NCBI GenBank assembly: GCA_036925085.1 | Contig: JAUPFP010000001.1 | Span: 10,729,754 to 10,793,753, forward strand | Reading direction: 5' to 3' | DNA from: Brachycybe producta | Taxonomy: Eukaryota; Arthropoda; Diplopoda; Playtdesmida; Andrognathidae | Length of the DNA stretch: 64,000 bases | Shown: positions 1-10,600 of the stretch, piece by piece | Position numbering within the stretch: the first letter of the stretch is position 1 | How the letters are laid out: every line of letters begins with the position of its first letter | Program-made: the position numbers and the translations under genes | Notes under the pieces: model-generated | Told to the model about the DNA's origin: nothing | Database searches by the model: none | The model's input: only the letters and a program-made list of their open reading frames with translations

Positions 1-343
1 CTTGCTAATTTTTGCATATATGCGGGCCAGTGTGCTGCAAGATGTGTGCATATTGCCACTTATACATAAATCCATCAAGACCTAATTTATGTAATTTGCA
101 AGATATTTGAAAAAAATATCCACAAACTCTAGTTCTGACATTCCACTCCAAATGCATATGCTACGCTTATAAAACTGAATGTCTGTTTTCACTTTTTTTC
201 AGTACCTTCACGTCACTGCTAGCCTCCACCTCCAAGTCATAGCGTCGTCTCAGTTAGAATTGTTACATGTTCACAAGAAAAATCATCCCAGCTGGCACAC
301 CTCTCATTTGAAGTTTTAAAAATGTCTTCCATTCTCGTCGAGG
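1..343. other. AT-rich non-coding stretch
   Basis: I see no open frame with protein-like composition and no repeat with clear ends here. Confidence 0.5.
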
Positions 344-523
344 CATTGCTGATATTGGTAAGAAACTGATCTGCTAACATCAGTTGATGTATCTGTTGCA
401 AATTGTGTGAGAATTTCGATTTCTTGCTATAATTGGAAGAAATCTAAGAGAATTGCTGCCGCACAATTGCAAAAGACATTTCAACTGATGTTTGCAGATC
501 AGTTTCTTACCGATGTTAGCAAT
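344..523. repeat. Foldback element, MITE-like
   Basis: The sequence at about 345-390 is matched in reverse complement at about 480-522, including the shared core ggtaagaaactgatctgc. The arms continue imperfectly inward (ttgcaa..ttgtg at about 397-408 and 463-476), so the whole 180 bp can fold on itself. It has no coding capacity. This is the form of a small MITE, but I could not define a target-site duplication, so the class is not assigned. Confidence 0.55.
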
Positions 524-2166
524 ACAAATAGGTAACCGATTTTGAAAAATTGAGGTAATACATCATTTCAGGATCTTTTTTTCTCAAAACGCAATAAGTC
601 CATACTTTGACCAAACGTATTTTATTGCATGCAGTTTTGTAAACAGTTTTCAGAGCTGAATGTACTATCTGTACTATTTTTTTTCTTAAGTAGAAAAAAA
701 AAAACAAAGTAAAGCTACTCTAAATTCACGTTTTCTAATTGTAAAAGGATTCGGTGTTTTTTTTTGTTGCATTTCCTGATCAATTCTGAACAGTTTTGAA
801 TTTTTTAAAAAAGCTCCTCAAATAACCATAAAACAATGCAATGCTGTTGTATGTAAACTTTATTGTAACATTTACTTTTTAATTATAAAATTAAAAAATG
901 AAATTTAAGAGAATAATCTTGGCAGTTATTAACAACCAAAGTGTGTGTACAGTTTTTTCTAGAACAGTGTGTATATTAATATATAAATAAATGTTAGAAA
1001 ATAGCCAAAGGCAGGCTTTTTATTTGAACTTCCTAATAGTTGAGTTTGAAACAACTGGTGAGATCCTTCTTTGTAATACTGTATAATAATAACTAATAAT
1101 ATGTAGGTTGATGTGGTGTTGTATTTCTATGGCCCTCATATCATCGTAGGCAGGAAACTAAAAAGAAAGGTAAAAATGGAGGGAAGAGAAAAAAATGAAG
1201 AGTGTCCTACTTCTTTTAAGAAAATTGTGAAAAAAAAACATGGCCTAATCAGGCATATTGGACTTTCTTTCAAAAGAAAGTGAACGGAGGTATGAGGGAG
1301 ATTTACTATTTACTAGAAACGTTGTTTAAGGTTTAGTATTTAGGTTGAATTAAACACGTCCACCTTTTAGATCAAAGGTGACCAAAAATGCTAATCGTTT
1401 AAAATAAAATATTTTTTCCATAGTTTTTTTCTATAAAAACTCTCCACTTGTTGGCTATAAATGGGGTCGTCAAAACACATTTTCGAATTGACCCAATTTC
1501 TATCAACATCTTTTTACTACAATTTGGTCAACAAAAAAACGATGACCAAAAATTTGAAAAACTGATAAAACTCATCCTAAATAATAAAACACTAAGAAAT
1601 TGCTGACATAATCAAATATAGGTGCATCCATATAGTATTTGAAGAAAAAAAACAACAACAAACAGTTCAGATAGTTTGTCCTTGTGATATAAGCATAATA
1701 TCAGTTAAAACCAAATGGAACCTTCTTTTTTCGGCTAAATTTTTATGTAACAACCGACTGACAACTTGCAAACTTGTTGCCCACAGGTAAAAGTTTGTTC
1801 TACTTTATAAACAACATAAATAACATAACATAACAAACATCAAAGTAAAATTCCTCCCATCATACTTAAAAACAAAAACAAGAAGGGGGGGAGGGGAAAG
1901 GGGAAAATTTAAGATTTGAATCCATTTCAAATTCATGTGGGCCTATAATTCCATTTTGTACTGCACAATATAAGTGAAACCTGACAATTAACCTTTACCT
2001 AGTTGAAAAAAATAGGTAAGAAAGAGTATGTCACAAATTAACATCACCATGGTTTAGTTGAGACAACATACCAATTAATAAATTTGGAACAAACAAATTT
2101 GCAATTTGAAGTATTACTAAAATATGCCATTTCATCAAAAAAAAAATTCCTACTGAAAGTAACTTC
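524..2166. other. AT-rich non-coding stretch
   Basis: Only low-complexity AT-rich sequence with A/T runs is visible. A short perfect palindrome (actttcttt pairing with aaagaaagt) lies near 1262-1281. No frame here resembles a known protein. Confidence 0.5.
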
Positions 2167-2169
2167 TTA

Positions 2170-2613
2170 TACCTCGTTTCCACAACAAATATTAACAGCA
2201 GTTACCTATGCAAAGCCTATAGTTAATTCCAGACAAGTTAGAAGTGGTATACCATGTGTGTTTCAGTTTTTAATATACATATGCCCCTGTGGTTAGTAAA
2301 AAAAATGTGTCATTTTCTCAGTTTCACTTCCCGTTAAACAGTTGCGCATTTCGTGAAATTTCACTCTCATTCACTTAAAAAAACTGAGTGTTCTCACCGC
2401 CTGCCATGTCGTTTGTAGACTAAATTTGTTTGAACCACAGAAAGTGACGTATTCAATAACGTGGTTAACCCCATTGTATCAATGAAGTCGAGTTTTAACT
2501 TCTCTGGTCGAAAAATTAACCATAGTTAATGTAACCACATTTGTTTCCACTAAAACAAATTAACTGTGGTTAACATTTTAGCCGCAGTTAATTTTAGTAG
2601 TGGAAACGAGGTA
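2170..2613. mobile_element. MITE with TTA target duplication, PIF/Harbinger-like
   Basis: The element starts tacctcgtttccac (2170-2183) and ends with its exact reverse complement gtggaaacgaggta (2600-2613). Both ends are flanked by TTA (2167-2169 and 2614-2616). A 3-bp TTA/TAA duplication with short terminal inverted repeats is the usual signature of the PIF/Harbinger superfamily; assignment on that basis is inference. The 444-bp body has no transposase. It contains several internal ttaac/gttaa palindromes near its right end (2515-2600), typical of subterminal repeats. Confidence 0.7.
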
Positions 2614-2667
2614 TTAGACAGGCATCAGGAAACAATTACTTCATTTACTTGTACAAAATAAGGCGCG

Positions 2668-2843
2668 GAAATCAAATTTTTGTTATTTCTCATGATTTAA
2701 AAACGTTATATGAAATAAAATGATTAGTAACAAAAAAGGTCTACAATTCTGAAGAGAATTATACACCTTTTTTTTGTTAAACTAATCCAATTATTTTATA
2801 TAACGTTTTTAAATCTTGAGAAATAACAAAAATTGATTTTTGC
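2668..2843. repeat. Near-perfect inverted repeat (foldback)
   Basis: The arm at about 2671-2752 (containing gatttaaaaacgttatat) is repeated in reverse complement at about 2763-2843, with roughly a dozen differences and a spacer of about 10 bp. The unit has no coding potential. It may be a small foldback transposon; no target duplication was identified. Confidence 0.6.
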
Positions 2844-4146
2844 CATATCTGAAAATTGAATATATGCGCCCTCCTAAGTAGGCTCCATAATCCCTTCATT
2901 TTCAACTCTCTTGTGATGTGAGATCCCATATGCTTTAGATGTCGAGTCTGCATGGGAGGGCATATATCGACACTTCCATAAGAATTAGTAGGGCGCGGAT
3001 AACAAAGCCTTACTGTTTAATCAAATATTACTGAATTAAACCTGAAAAATTCTTAGATAAAAAAACGAGTTAATTACATAAGTGTTGAATAATTAAAAAA
3101 TTGAAAGTATAAAACACTTTTCTAATAGAGTGAGAAATGGCAAAAAACAGTCTGTTTGAACTCCGAAATATTAAAAAAGATATTAACATAATAACAATTA
3201 TGCAACCACAAAATTTAATCAAGTAAAACTGTTAATCAAAAAATACATGAATAAATAAATGAATTAAAATTAAATACCTTTACAGCTCTGAATAAATAGT
3301 TTGCAATGTAGATAAATAGAAGGACAAGTGTCCAGGGAATTTCCCAGGCCACTTCCCACATCTGTCTCAATATTAAAGTCACCGTTGTTTCCATTCAGAT
3401 TCCACTTTTCAACAGATGGATATTTTGAAGAAAAAAATACAGTTCAATATTGAAATAAACTATTATTTGCATGTGATTAGGAGAAACCAATTAACAATTA
3501 AATTAAAATAAGTTATTAAGAAAAAAAATCCATGCTGCCACCACTGAGTAAAGTTGAACATAGGAACATGTTTGAAGAGAGAAAAAAAAGTCCGGCTTTC
3601 ACTACTACTACTACTTGAAATTCTAAAAAGGAAGCAACAAAACGAAGATGAAAAGTAAAAAGATAAGAAGAAAAAGAGCATCTTATATTATAGTTATTAC
3701 TTCTTCTTCTCCATGTGAACACCTTTTAATTGCAAACAAAACTACATTTGCTACAACAGCCTATATAATAGCAAATTAGAAAAAGGTAGGTTAGAATGAG
3801 TGACGTAGAAACCAGCCAGGCGTGGCTTTTCTTACCACAACTACTACTAAAGTATTAACCACTTTCGAACATATACGAGCCGTACATTTCGACAAGTGGA
3901 AACAAAACTCCTCTTCTTTGGTGAGTTCGTTTTTACAGCTATTGAAAAATAAATAGTAACAAAAATGAAATTATAAAAAAAAGTCGTGTGTACCTTGTGG
4001 GTAATTTTTTTTTCAATTTGTTAGTATTTCATGAATATTTATTGAAAACAGAAAGCAAATGTATTTTTAAATATCTCCATGTAAACATTTTCCATAAAAA
4101 GTTATATGCAATAATTAATTTTTTTAACAACTTAAAATGTATGCAA
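2844..4146. other. AT-rich non-coding stretch
   Basis: No coding signal is visible. A short trinucleotide run (actactactactac, near 3601-3615) is the only simple repeat I noted. The stretch ends directly at the left LTR of E1. Confidence 0.5.
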
Positions 4147-4708
4147 TGTGACACCCTGTATTTCGCCGTTTTGTCCCTCCCCTAGCCTGGGGGTCTCTGG
4201 GGACGTAAGGGACGGATTTCCGCCCCTTTTTCCCGTCTTGGAGACCCCAAAGCTACAAGATACATTCAGGTTCCGGTATCGGCAGATGGATACCCGTCGA
4301 TGCATGGTCCCCAGGGCATGTGTACCCCTGAAAGGGTGTGCACAGGCTCTGGGTATAAAAGACCATGTTTCGATAGATTCTGGGTCCATTCTCTGATTAT
4401 CGAAACATGAAGTTATAACTCATTATGGTCCAGTGGCGAAAGCACGCCACAGTAACTCTTTCTCTGTTTTAATAATGTCTTCATGGTTGATCATATTAAA
4501 ATAAGTATAATGCCGAACCTGCATCCGTCTCGCCTGTTTTGAATATTCTTTCCAGCACAGCAGTGATCTACGAAATATCGGAGAGAACGACCCCGGCACC
4601 AGTGGACTCAGGTAGTATCACAAACATTCTCCCTACGAAAAGCGGTACCCGCTTTAGTAAAGAGAATCTACAACCTGAGCCCAGTAACAAGAGCTCTACA
4701 TTGTTACA
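4147..4708 (+). repeat. Left LTR of E1
   Basis: This 562-bp LTR has TG...CA ends. A TATA-like gggtataaaa lies at 4351-4360. From the start to about 4400 it matches the right LTR almost perfectly; beyond that the two copies diverge with substitutions and length differences. It is followed at 4709 by tttggtggaggtgcgggg, the probable primer-binding region. Confidence 0.85.
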
Positions 4709-4732
4709 TTTGGTGGAGGTGCGGGGTACCTC
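4709..4732 (+). promoter_or_regulatory. Probable primer-binding site of E1
   Basis: Directly after the LTR comes tttggtggaggtgcgggg. The core TTGGTGGAGG recurs just inside the left LTRs of E2 (16224) and E3 (43270), so the three elements share a priming design. I did not assign the primer tRNA. Confidence 0.5.
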
Positions 4733-5094
4733 AAAGATATTTCTTCACCGCTGTGAAGAAAAGAAACGTCCGTCCGTCCAAAAGTAAACACGCCAATTGC
4801 CACGTGTTTTCTTCGTCCGTCCTTTTTGTTTTTCGTTACTTGTGGGAACCACGTGTACGAATTGTTGGGGCCATCCTACTAACCTAGGGCTCACAAAGGA
4901 ACAGAGGTTATTAACCCTAGAGACTAGATCGGTAGCCGATCAACAACATAAATAAAGACTTTTTCTTCAATCCTACACTGGAATCAGATCTGGACACGAA
5001 CTCTATCGCACAATCAGTACGATATTATCCCAGATCTGTTCCCCATCGTTTAGGACTACGAAAAACACACCCACTACCTGGACCATCGACAACA

Positions 5095-6800
5095 ATGGCC
5101 CAAGCATCCAACCCACAGCTAACACTCGACGGTGGAGAGGGTTCTAATAACCCTCCTCTCAACCAAGATCCTACTCAACCCTCGCAACCTTCTCAGACTT
5201 CTCGCTCTTCGCAAACTTCTACGCAGACACTGCTACCTAGACAAGGCCATCGCATCCTCTCGGGAAGCGATACATCGGACTTGTCCAATGGCAGCCAGGG
5301 TGATCATCGCCCAAAGCGGAAGAAGACGAAGACACCGAAGCCACCCCAACAAAACCTCTCGCAGCCAGAAAACATGGACCTCTCCGAAATCATCAGGCTT
5401 TTGTCCGCCTTGGGAACCCAGCTGACTACTCAGCTGTCTACCAGTCGCTCTAAGCCAGGATCATCGCGGAGTAGACGTCCATCTAGCCCTCGAGAGCCCG
5501 AACCTCAACGATACTCGAACCCAGAGCCACAGATAGACCACCACCGACCAAGCACGAGTTCTTACGAACCACTGCCCGCAAGGAGGACCTATCCGATGAC
5601 TCCGGGACCTCCGAGGACATCAACAGCTCACCAACCCTACCCTGAGGCTCGACACCGGGAAGCGGATCGACCGCGTCCCCGACCAATCGAGCCTAGATAC
5701 TATGACTACACCTCAAGTGGGTCGGACAATGGCGGTGACCGCCCGAGTCCGCCTCTCGACGACTATGACCGAAATTCCATCTATGCTCCGCAATTTCCTC
5801 CTCGAGAGTGCCGCCACAGGGACAAAGGGCCAAACCCCAATGCTATAGGGCGAGGCCAGGTCCTGGATGGTGTCTATAGGGCACCACCCAGAGTACTTAC
5901 TGTGGAGAAGCTCAATAAGAAGTACGGAAACCGCCACCCTGCCGACTCTGTTAAAAAGTTCGATGGGTTAGGCTCCTTCCGTGCCTTCTTAGAAGAATTC
6001 GAAGAAGTTGCCAATCTGCATCGATGGGATGACCACCACAAGGAGGACTTCATAACCACCTGCTTCACCGGATCAGCTCGCTCATGGCTCAGCAAACTTC
6101 GCTATCGCCACCCTGACTTGACCTGGTCTGAACTCAGGAAGAGAATGACCTCCGCCTTCGGTAAACCAAATGAACGAACGCTACTGGAAAAACGCTACTG
6201 AGAACTACGCCAAAAGGAAGAAGAGAGCACTCAAGCCTTCATTTGGAAATTCGCCAAATTAGGGGACAAAATTTACCCTGAATTGTCCGACGAACTCCGA
6301 ATCAATCAGCTCCGACGCTCGCTCCATCCGACGATCCAAGATGCAGTGGACTCCGCCCCAACTCATTCATTCAGCTCCTTCAAAGAAGCTGTCCTAAGAA
6401 TGGAAGCAATCCTCTACTCCAAGGATAAGTGGCCACTAGCTCCGAAAGCAGTAGATGGCCTTCCAGAAAGTAAGACAACTAAACCCGATGGGGAGCAACG
6501 TGCGGTGACCGCACCAGCTCCTCGAGACAACCGATCCAGACAACCGAATGCGAGAAGATCCTACACTGCTCCACAACCTAAATCAGGGGGTCCACAAGCT
6601 CCAAGAAGCTCGGCCCCTGGCCCTCGCCGCAATGCGCCGGTAACGACCATCGACAAGAGCAAGGCCACCTGCTATCAATGTGGACAACTAGGACACTTCT
6701 CCCGCGAATGCAAACAACCAAAGAAGAATTTGGAAGTGAAACAGTATGGAGGAGTCATCGAACACTCAGGGGAGGACCTGGCTGAGACTGATATTATCAG
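5095..6800 (+). pseudogene. gag: E1 gag region
   Basis: Gag is the structural protein of gypsy elements. The N-terminal third is low-complexity and rich in Ser, Pro, Gln and Arg. A retrotransposon-gag core follows (LEEFEEVANLHRWDD..., ...FTGSARSWLSKLRYRHPDL..., about 5960-6200). One CCHC zinc knuckle, CYQCGQLGHFSREC, lies at about 6670-6711. The start at 5095 is the first ATG after the leader. The region is part of the broken E1 reading frame. Confidence 0.8.
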
Positions 6801-7189
6801 CGAGGATGGTATCGAATATGCCCTCATCAGTTTGGGAGGACAACTTCGTAAAATCGCCCTCGAAGCTCCGCCACCCTCTCCTGCTGCAGAAAACATCAGT
6901 GACGATTCCGAAGACCACTTACCCATCGCAGTTATTAGCCCATCCGCTCATCCCAAGCTGGAACCCTGGACTACCATAGACCTGGGCCTCTGGAATGAGA
7001 TAATGGAAGCTTTCGACTCCGCCAATTCCAATTTCGGTTGCCGAGAAGACAGGACAGTCGCGATCATCACACCTGGTGGCAAAGCTCCCAAAAAGGGACG
7101 AGCCTGTTGCCGAACCATGATGCAAGATCTGTATCAGAAACTGGCAGCCAGCTGTGATGTGAAGGAACTTGGGGCCCACGACGCTAGTC

Positions 7190-7500
7190 TCAACAGCCCC
7201 CGGATATTGGTCTCCATCAATGGCCGAGAAATCCGGATGCTGGTAGACACCGGAGCCCATAGTAGTGTCCTCTCCGAATGCATCGCGAAAGAACATGACC
7301 TCAGAATCGAACCCATGCCAAGAGCTCCAATGATTGAAGGAGTAGGAGGTGCCACCATCAACATAGTGGGCCAAGTCAATGCTACAGTGGAAGTTGGTGC
7401 AAAACGTACCCAAGGACCACTGTACGTCATCGAAGGACACCGAGAAGCCATCCTAGGTCGTGACCTAGGTAAAGCTCTTCACCTCAGTGTCTCCATGACC
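7190..7500 (+). pseudogene. E1 aspartic protease domain
   Basis: This is a retropepsin domain. The catalytic motif is in LVDTGAHSSVLSE (about 7240-7278) and the C-terminal signature ILGRDLGKAL lies at about 7450-7480. It sits between the gag zinc knuckle and the reverse transcriptase, as expected for gypsy pol. Confidence 0.85.
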
Positions 7501-7959
7501 ACGGACAAGGTCTATTGTGAGGATGATCTCTTCAACTCTGTTCTCCGTCGCCAATGTGTGGAAGCCTATGTGGGAAGTGCCCTGCAGGAGTAACCACCAT
7601 CTGACAGCGACGGCAGTTCTTCGTCATCGTACCGGATGAGAAACTCAAGGCCGACCGAAGAATTTTCGTGGCACCTGGTCTTATGCAAGGCCAGAACGAA
7701 GCCACCTTCAAAATCGAGGTCTTCAACACCAACAAGACGCCAGCCACCCTCCAAAAAGGCGAAGTATTGGCTCACATGCAATATGACTATGACTGGGAGA
7801 TCGTAGCGGACACCGCTACCATCCCAGTGCAATCAGTGTCGGTGACCGACCCTGAAGATCTTAAGAAATTTGACGAGAAACTGCAACTCGGACCCCAACT
7901 CCGTATTGGTCAGAGGCGCATCCTGACAGATCTCTTGCATTCATATAGAGATGTCTTCG

Positions 7960-9300
7960 CTCTAGAAAATTCAGAGCTAGGATGCACCAATCTCACCAAA
8001 CATCGAATCGATACGGGAGACCATGCTCCGGTGCGGGAACCGCTCCGAAGTTGTGGTCCAGAGCAGCGAAAGATCGTCAAACAAACTGTGCAAGAAATGC
8101 TAGACAGCGGAGTAGCACGCCCATCAAAATCTCCTTACGCCTCGGCAGTTGTCCTGGTGAAGAAAAAAGATGGACAATGGAGATTCTGTGTGGACTACCG
8201 TCGTCTGAATAACATAACGAAAATCGACAATTACCCCTTACCTCGGATCGATGACGCCCTGGACTCCCTACGAGGAGCCCGAATCTACGCAACATTGGAC
8301 ATGATCTCTGGATACTGGCAGTTCGAAGTAGCCGAAGAGGATAAAGAAAAGACTGCGTTCATCACCCCCGGAGGACCCTTCGAGTTCAATTGAATGCCCT
8401 TCGGACTGAGTAACGCACCCGCAACCATGCAACGAGCATTGGACATCCTCTTGTCAGGCTACAAATGGGAAACCTGCCTGGTGTATCTCGATGACATCAT
8501 CGTCTTCGGAGCTACGTTCGAAGAATTCATCGACCGACTAAGAGTAATTTTGGAGCTACTTCAAGGTGCTGGACTAAAACTCCATCCCGAAAAATGTTTC
8601 TTTGGGTATGAGGAAGTGCTCTACCTTGGGCACATCATCTCTAAAGATGGAGTCCGTCCAAACCCCCAGAAAGTAGCAGCGATTACCGAGTTAGCGGCAC
8701 CCGTTAACTTGAAGGAAGTCCGGCAGTTCCTTGGAATGGCCGGCTTCTACCAACGATTCATTATCAACTTTGCTCACATTGCAAAGCCTCTGACAGATCT
8801 GACCAAAAAGGAATTGCCATTCGAATGGACAGTAGATAGAGAAGCTGCATTCGAATTGTTGAAAAAGAGACTTACCATGGCACCTGTGTTGGCGGTGTAC
8901 GATCCGGAAGCCGAGATCGTGATGCACACGGACGCCTCTGTGTATGGCATCGCCGCCATACTTTACCAGAGGGGTCGGAACAAGGCCCTTCGAAATGTTG
9001 GGCTTCGTTTCGAGAGTCCTCCGTGATGCAGAGCTGAATTATTCCACCACCGACAACAAATGCCTGGCAGTAGTATATGGCGTGGTTAAATTCCGGCCAT
9101 ATCTATTCAACAAACCTTTCACCATAGTCACTGACCACCATGCTCTGTGCTACCTGAAAACAGCACAGAGATTACAAGGTCGACTCGGGAGGTGGCAACT
9201 CTTGCTGCAAGAGTACAATTATGCAGTGGTCTACAAGGCTGGAATCACCCATGTAGATGCTGACTGTATCTCTCGCAGTCCGATTGATGTGCCAGATGAT
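7960..9300 (+). pseudogene. pol: E1 reverse transcriptase and RNase H
   Basis: Reverse transcriptase signatures include VVLVKKKDGQWRFCVDYRRL (about 8150-8205), PFGLSNAPATMQRALD (about 8397-8445) and the catalytic YLDD (about 8483-8494), followed by the conserved LYLGHIIS and QFLGMAGFYQRFI blocks. RNase H begins with VMHTDASVYG (about 8920-8950) and continues to GRLGRWQLLLQEYNY near 9215 and HVDADCISR near 9265. Sequence and order place it in Ty3/gypsy. It is a fossil, with interruptions. Confidence 0.9.
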
Positions 9301-9539
9301 TGGAGATTACAAGCAACCCCAGATGACTTGGATGACAGCGTGATTTATGCTGTCACCCTCCGATGGGATTGGGCCCAAGAGCAAAAGAAAGATCCCGAAC
9401 TAACAAAGATCATCGACGAACTCAGACAGACCCCAGAGTCAGAACTCCACAAGATTTACGTCATTGTGGAAGGAATCTTGAGTGCTTTGGTTTACCATGG
9501 CAGCGTTGTCCCCAAACTTGTGACAGTGGTACCACAACA

Positions 9540-10600
9540 GCTGGTCCAAGAGGTGCTTCACCCCCTGAACGACAGTCCGGAAGCCGGACACTTTGGACAG
9601 GACAAGACTCTAGATAAAGTCTGTCAGAGATTCTTTTGGAATACCAGGAAGAAGGACACGATCGATTTTGTACGCACCTGTGAGGTTTGCCAAAAATGCA
9701 AAGCACCTCAATCCAAACTGCCTGGTTTCCTGCACAAAATGCAAATCGGAGACCCGGGTGAATGCTGGGGGATTGATTATATCGGCCCCCTGCCTAAGTC
9801 GCTGGGTGGTGTGAAACACATCATCATAGCAGTTGACTATGCCACCCGATTCTGTTTTGCCAAAGGTGTTCACAGCCAGACAGCCAAGGTGACAAAAAAC
9901 TTTGTAAAAGATACATTGGTTCATCTTATTGGAACTCTCAGGCGCATTATTACCGATCGAGGAACACCCTTTACCGCCAAGGAAACACAGGAATTCTTCG
10001 ATGAATTGAGCATCCAACATTCTACGACGACAGCATACTTTCCACAAGGGGATGGCCTAGCGGAAAGAACAAATAAAACCATCATGCAAACAGTTAAGCG
10101 ACTCTTGACACCTGAGAAAGGCCAGAAGGACTGGTATTTCAAGTTGCAAGCAGCCGTGTTTGCATACAATAATTCTCTACATGGATCTACGAAATACACT
10201 CCTCACAGACTGATGTTCGGAAGAGAGGCACGCTTGCCAGTCGACAACCGAGCCCCTCTACTACCAAAAGTCATGGACCCTAACCAAGACAATCCATCTG
10301 CGGTAACTGCCGATGAATTGGAAACCGCCAAATCCAATCTTCATGAGGCTCACCTCAGGCAAAAGAAATACTACGATGCCAGGAGAAAAACACCTTATGA
10401 TTATCAAATTGGGGACCAAGTATTGGTTAGAGACCATAGGATTGTACCCGACGAGACCAAGAAGCTTCGGTACGCTTACAGAGACGGCTATACCGTCTCC
10501 AAAATCGTAAGCGACACGGTTCTGGAACTAGAACACGAGGACACCCTTGGAAGAATTATTCGAGACACAGTAAACATCGTACATGTCAAACCCAAACACT
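9540..10600 (+). pseudogene. E1 integrase
   Basis: The HHCC zinc-binding region is visible (SPEAGHFGQDKTLDKV ... CEVCQKC, about 9570-9700). The catalytic core follows, with GIDYIGPLP, IITDRGTPF and AYFPQGDGLAERTNKT (about 9770-10080), giving the D,D-35-E layout. A GPY/F-like module (YRDGYTVSKIVSDTVLEL, about 10476-10530) closes the domain. I see no chromodomain. Confidence 0.88.

Noticed and set aside
4132-4396. Short open frames across the E1 LTRs on both strands (also 13996-14350)
   Set aside because: They repeat in both LTRs, lie over the promoter region and have no protein-like features.
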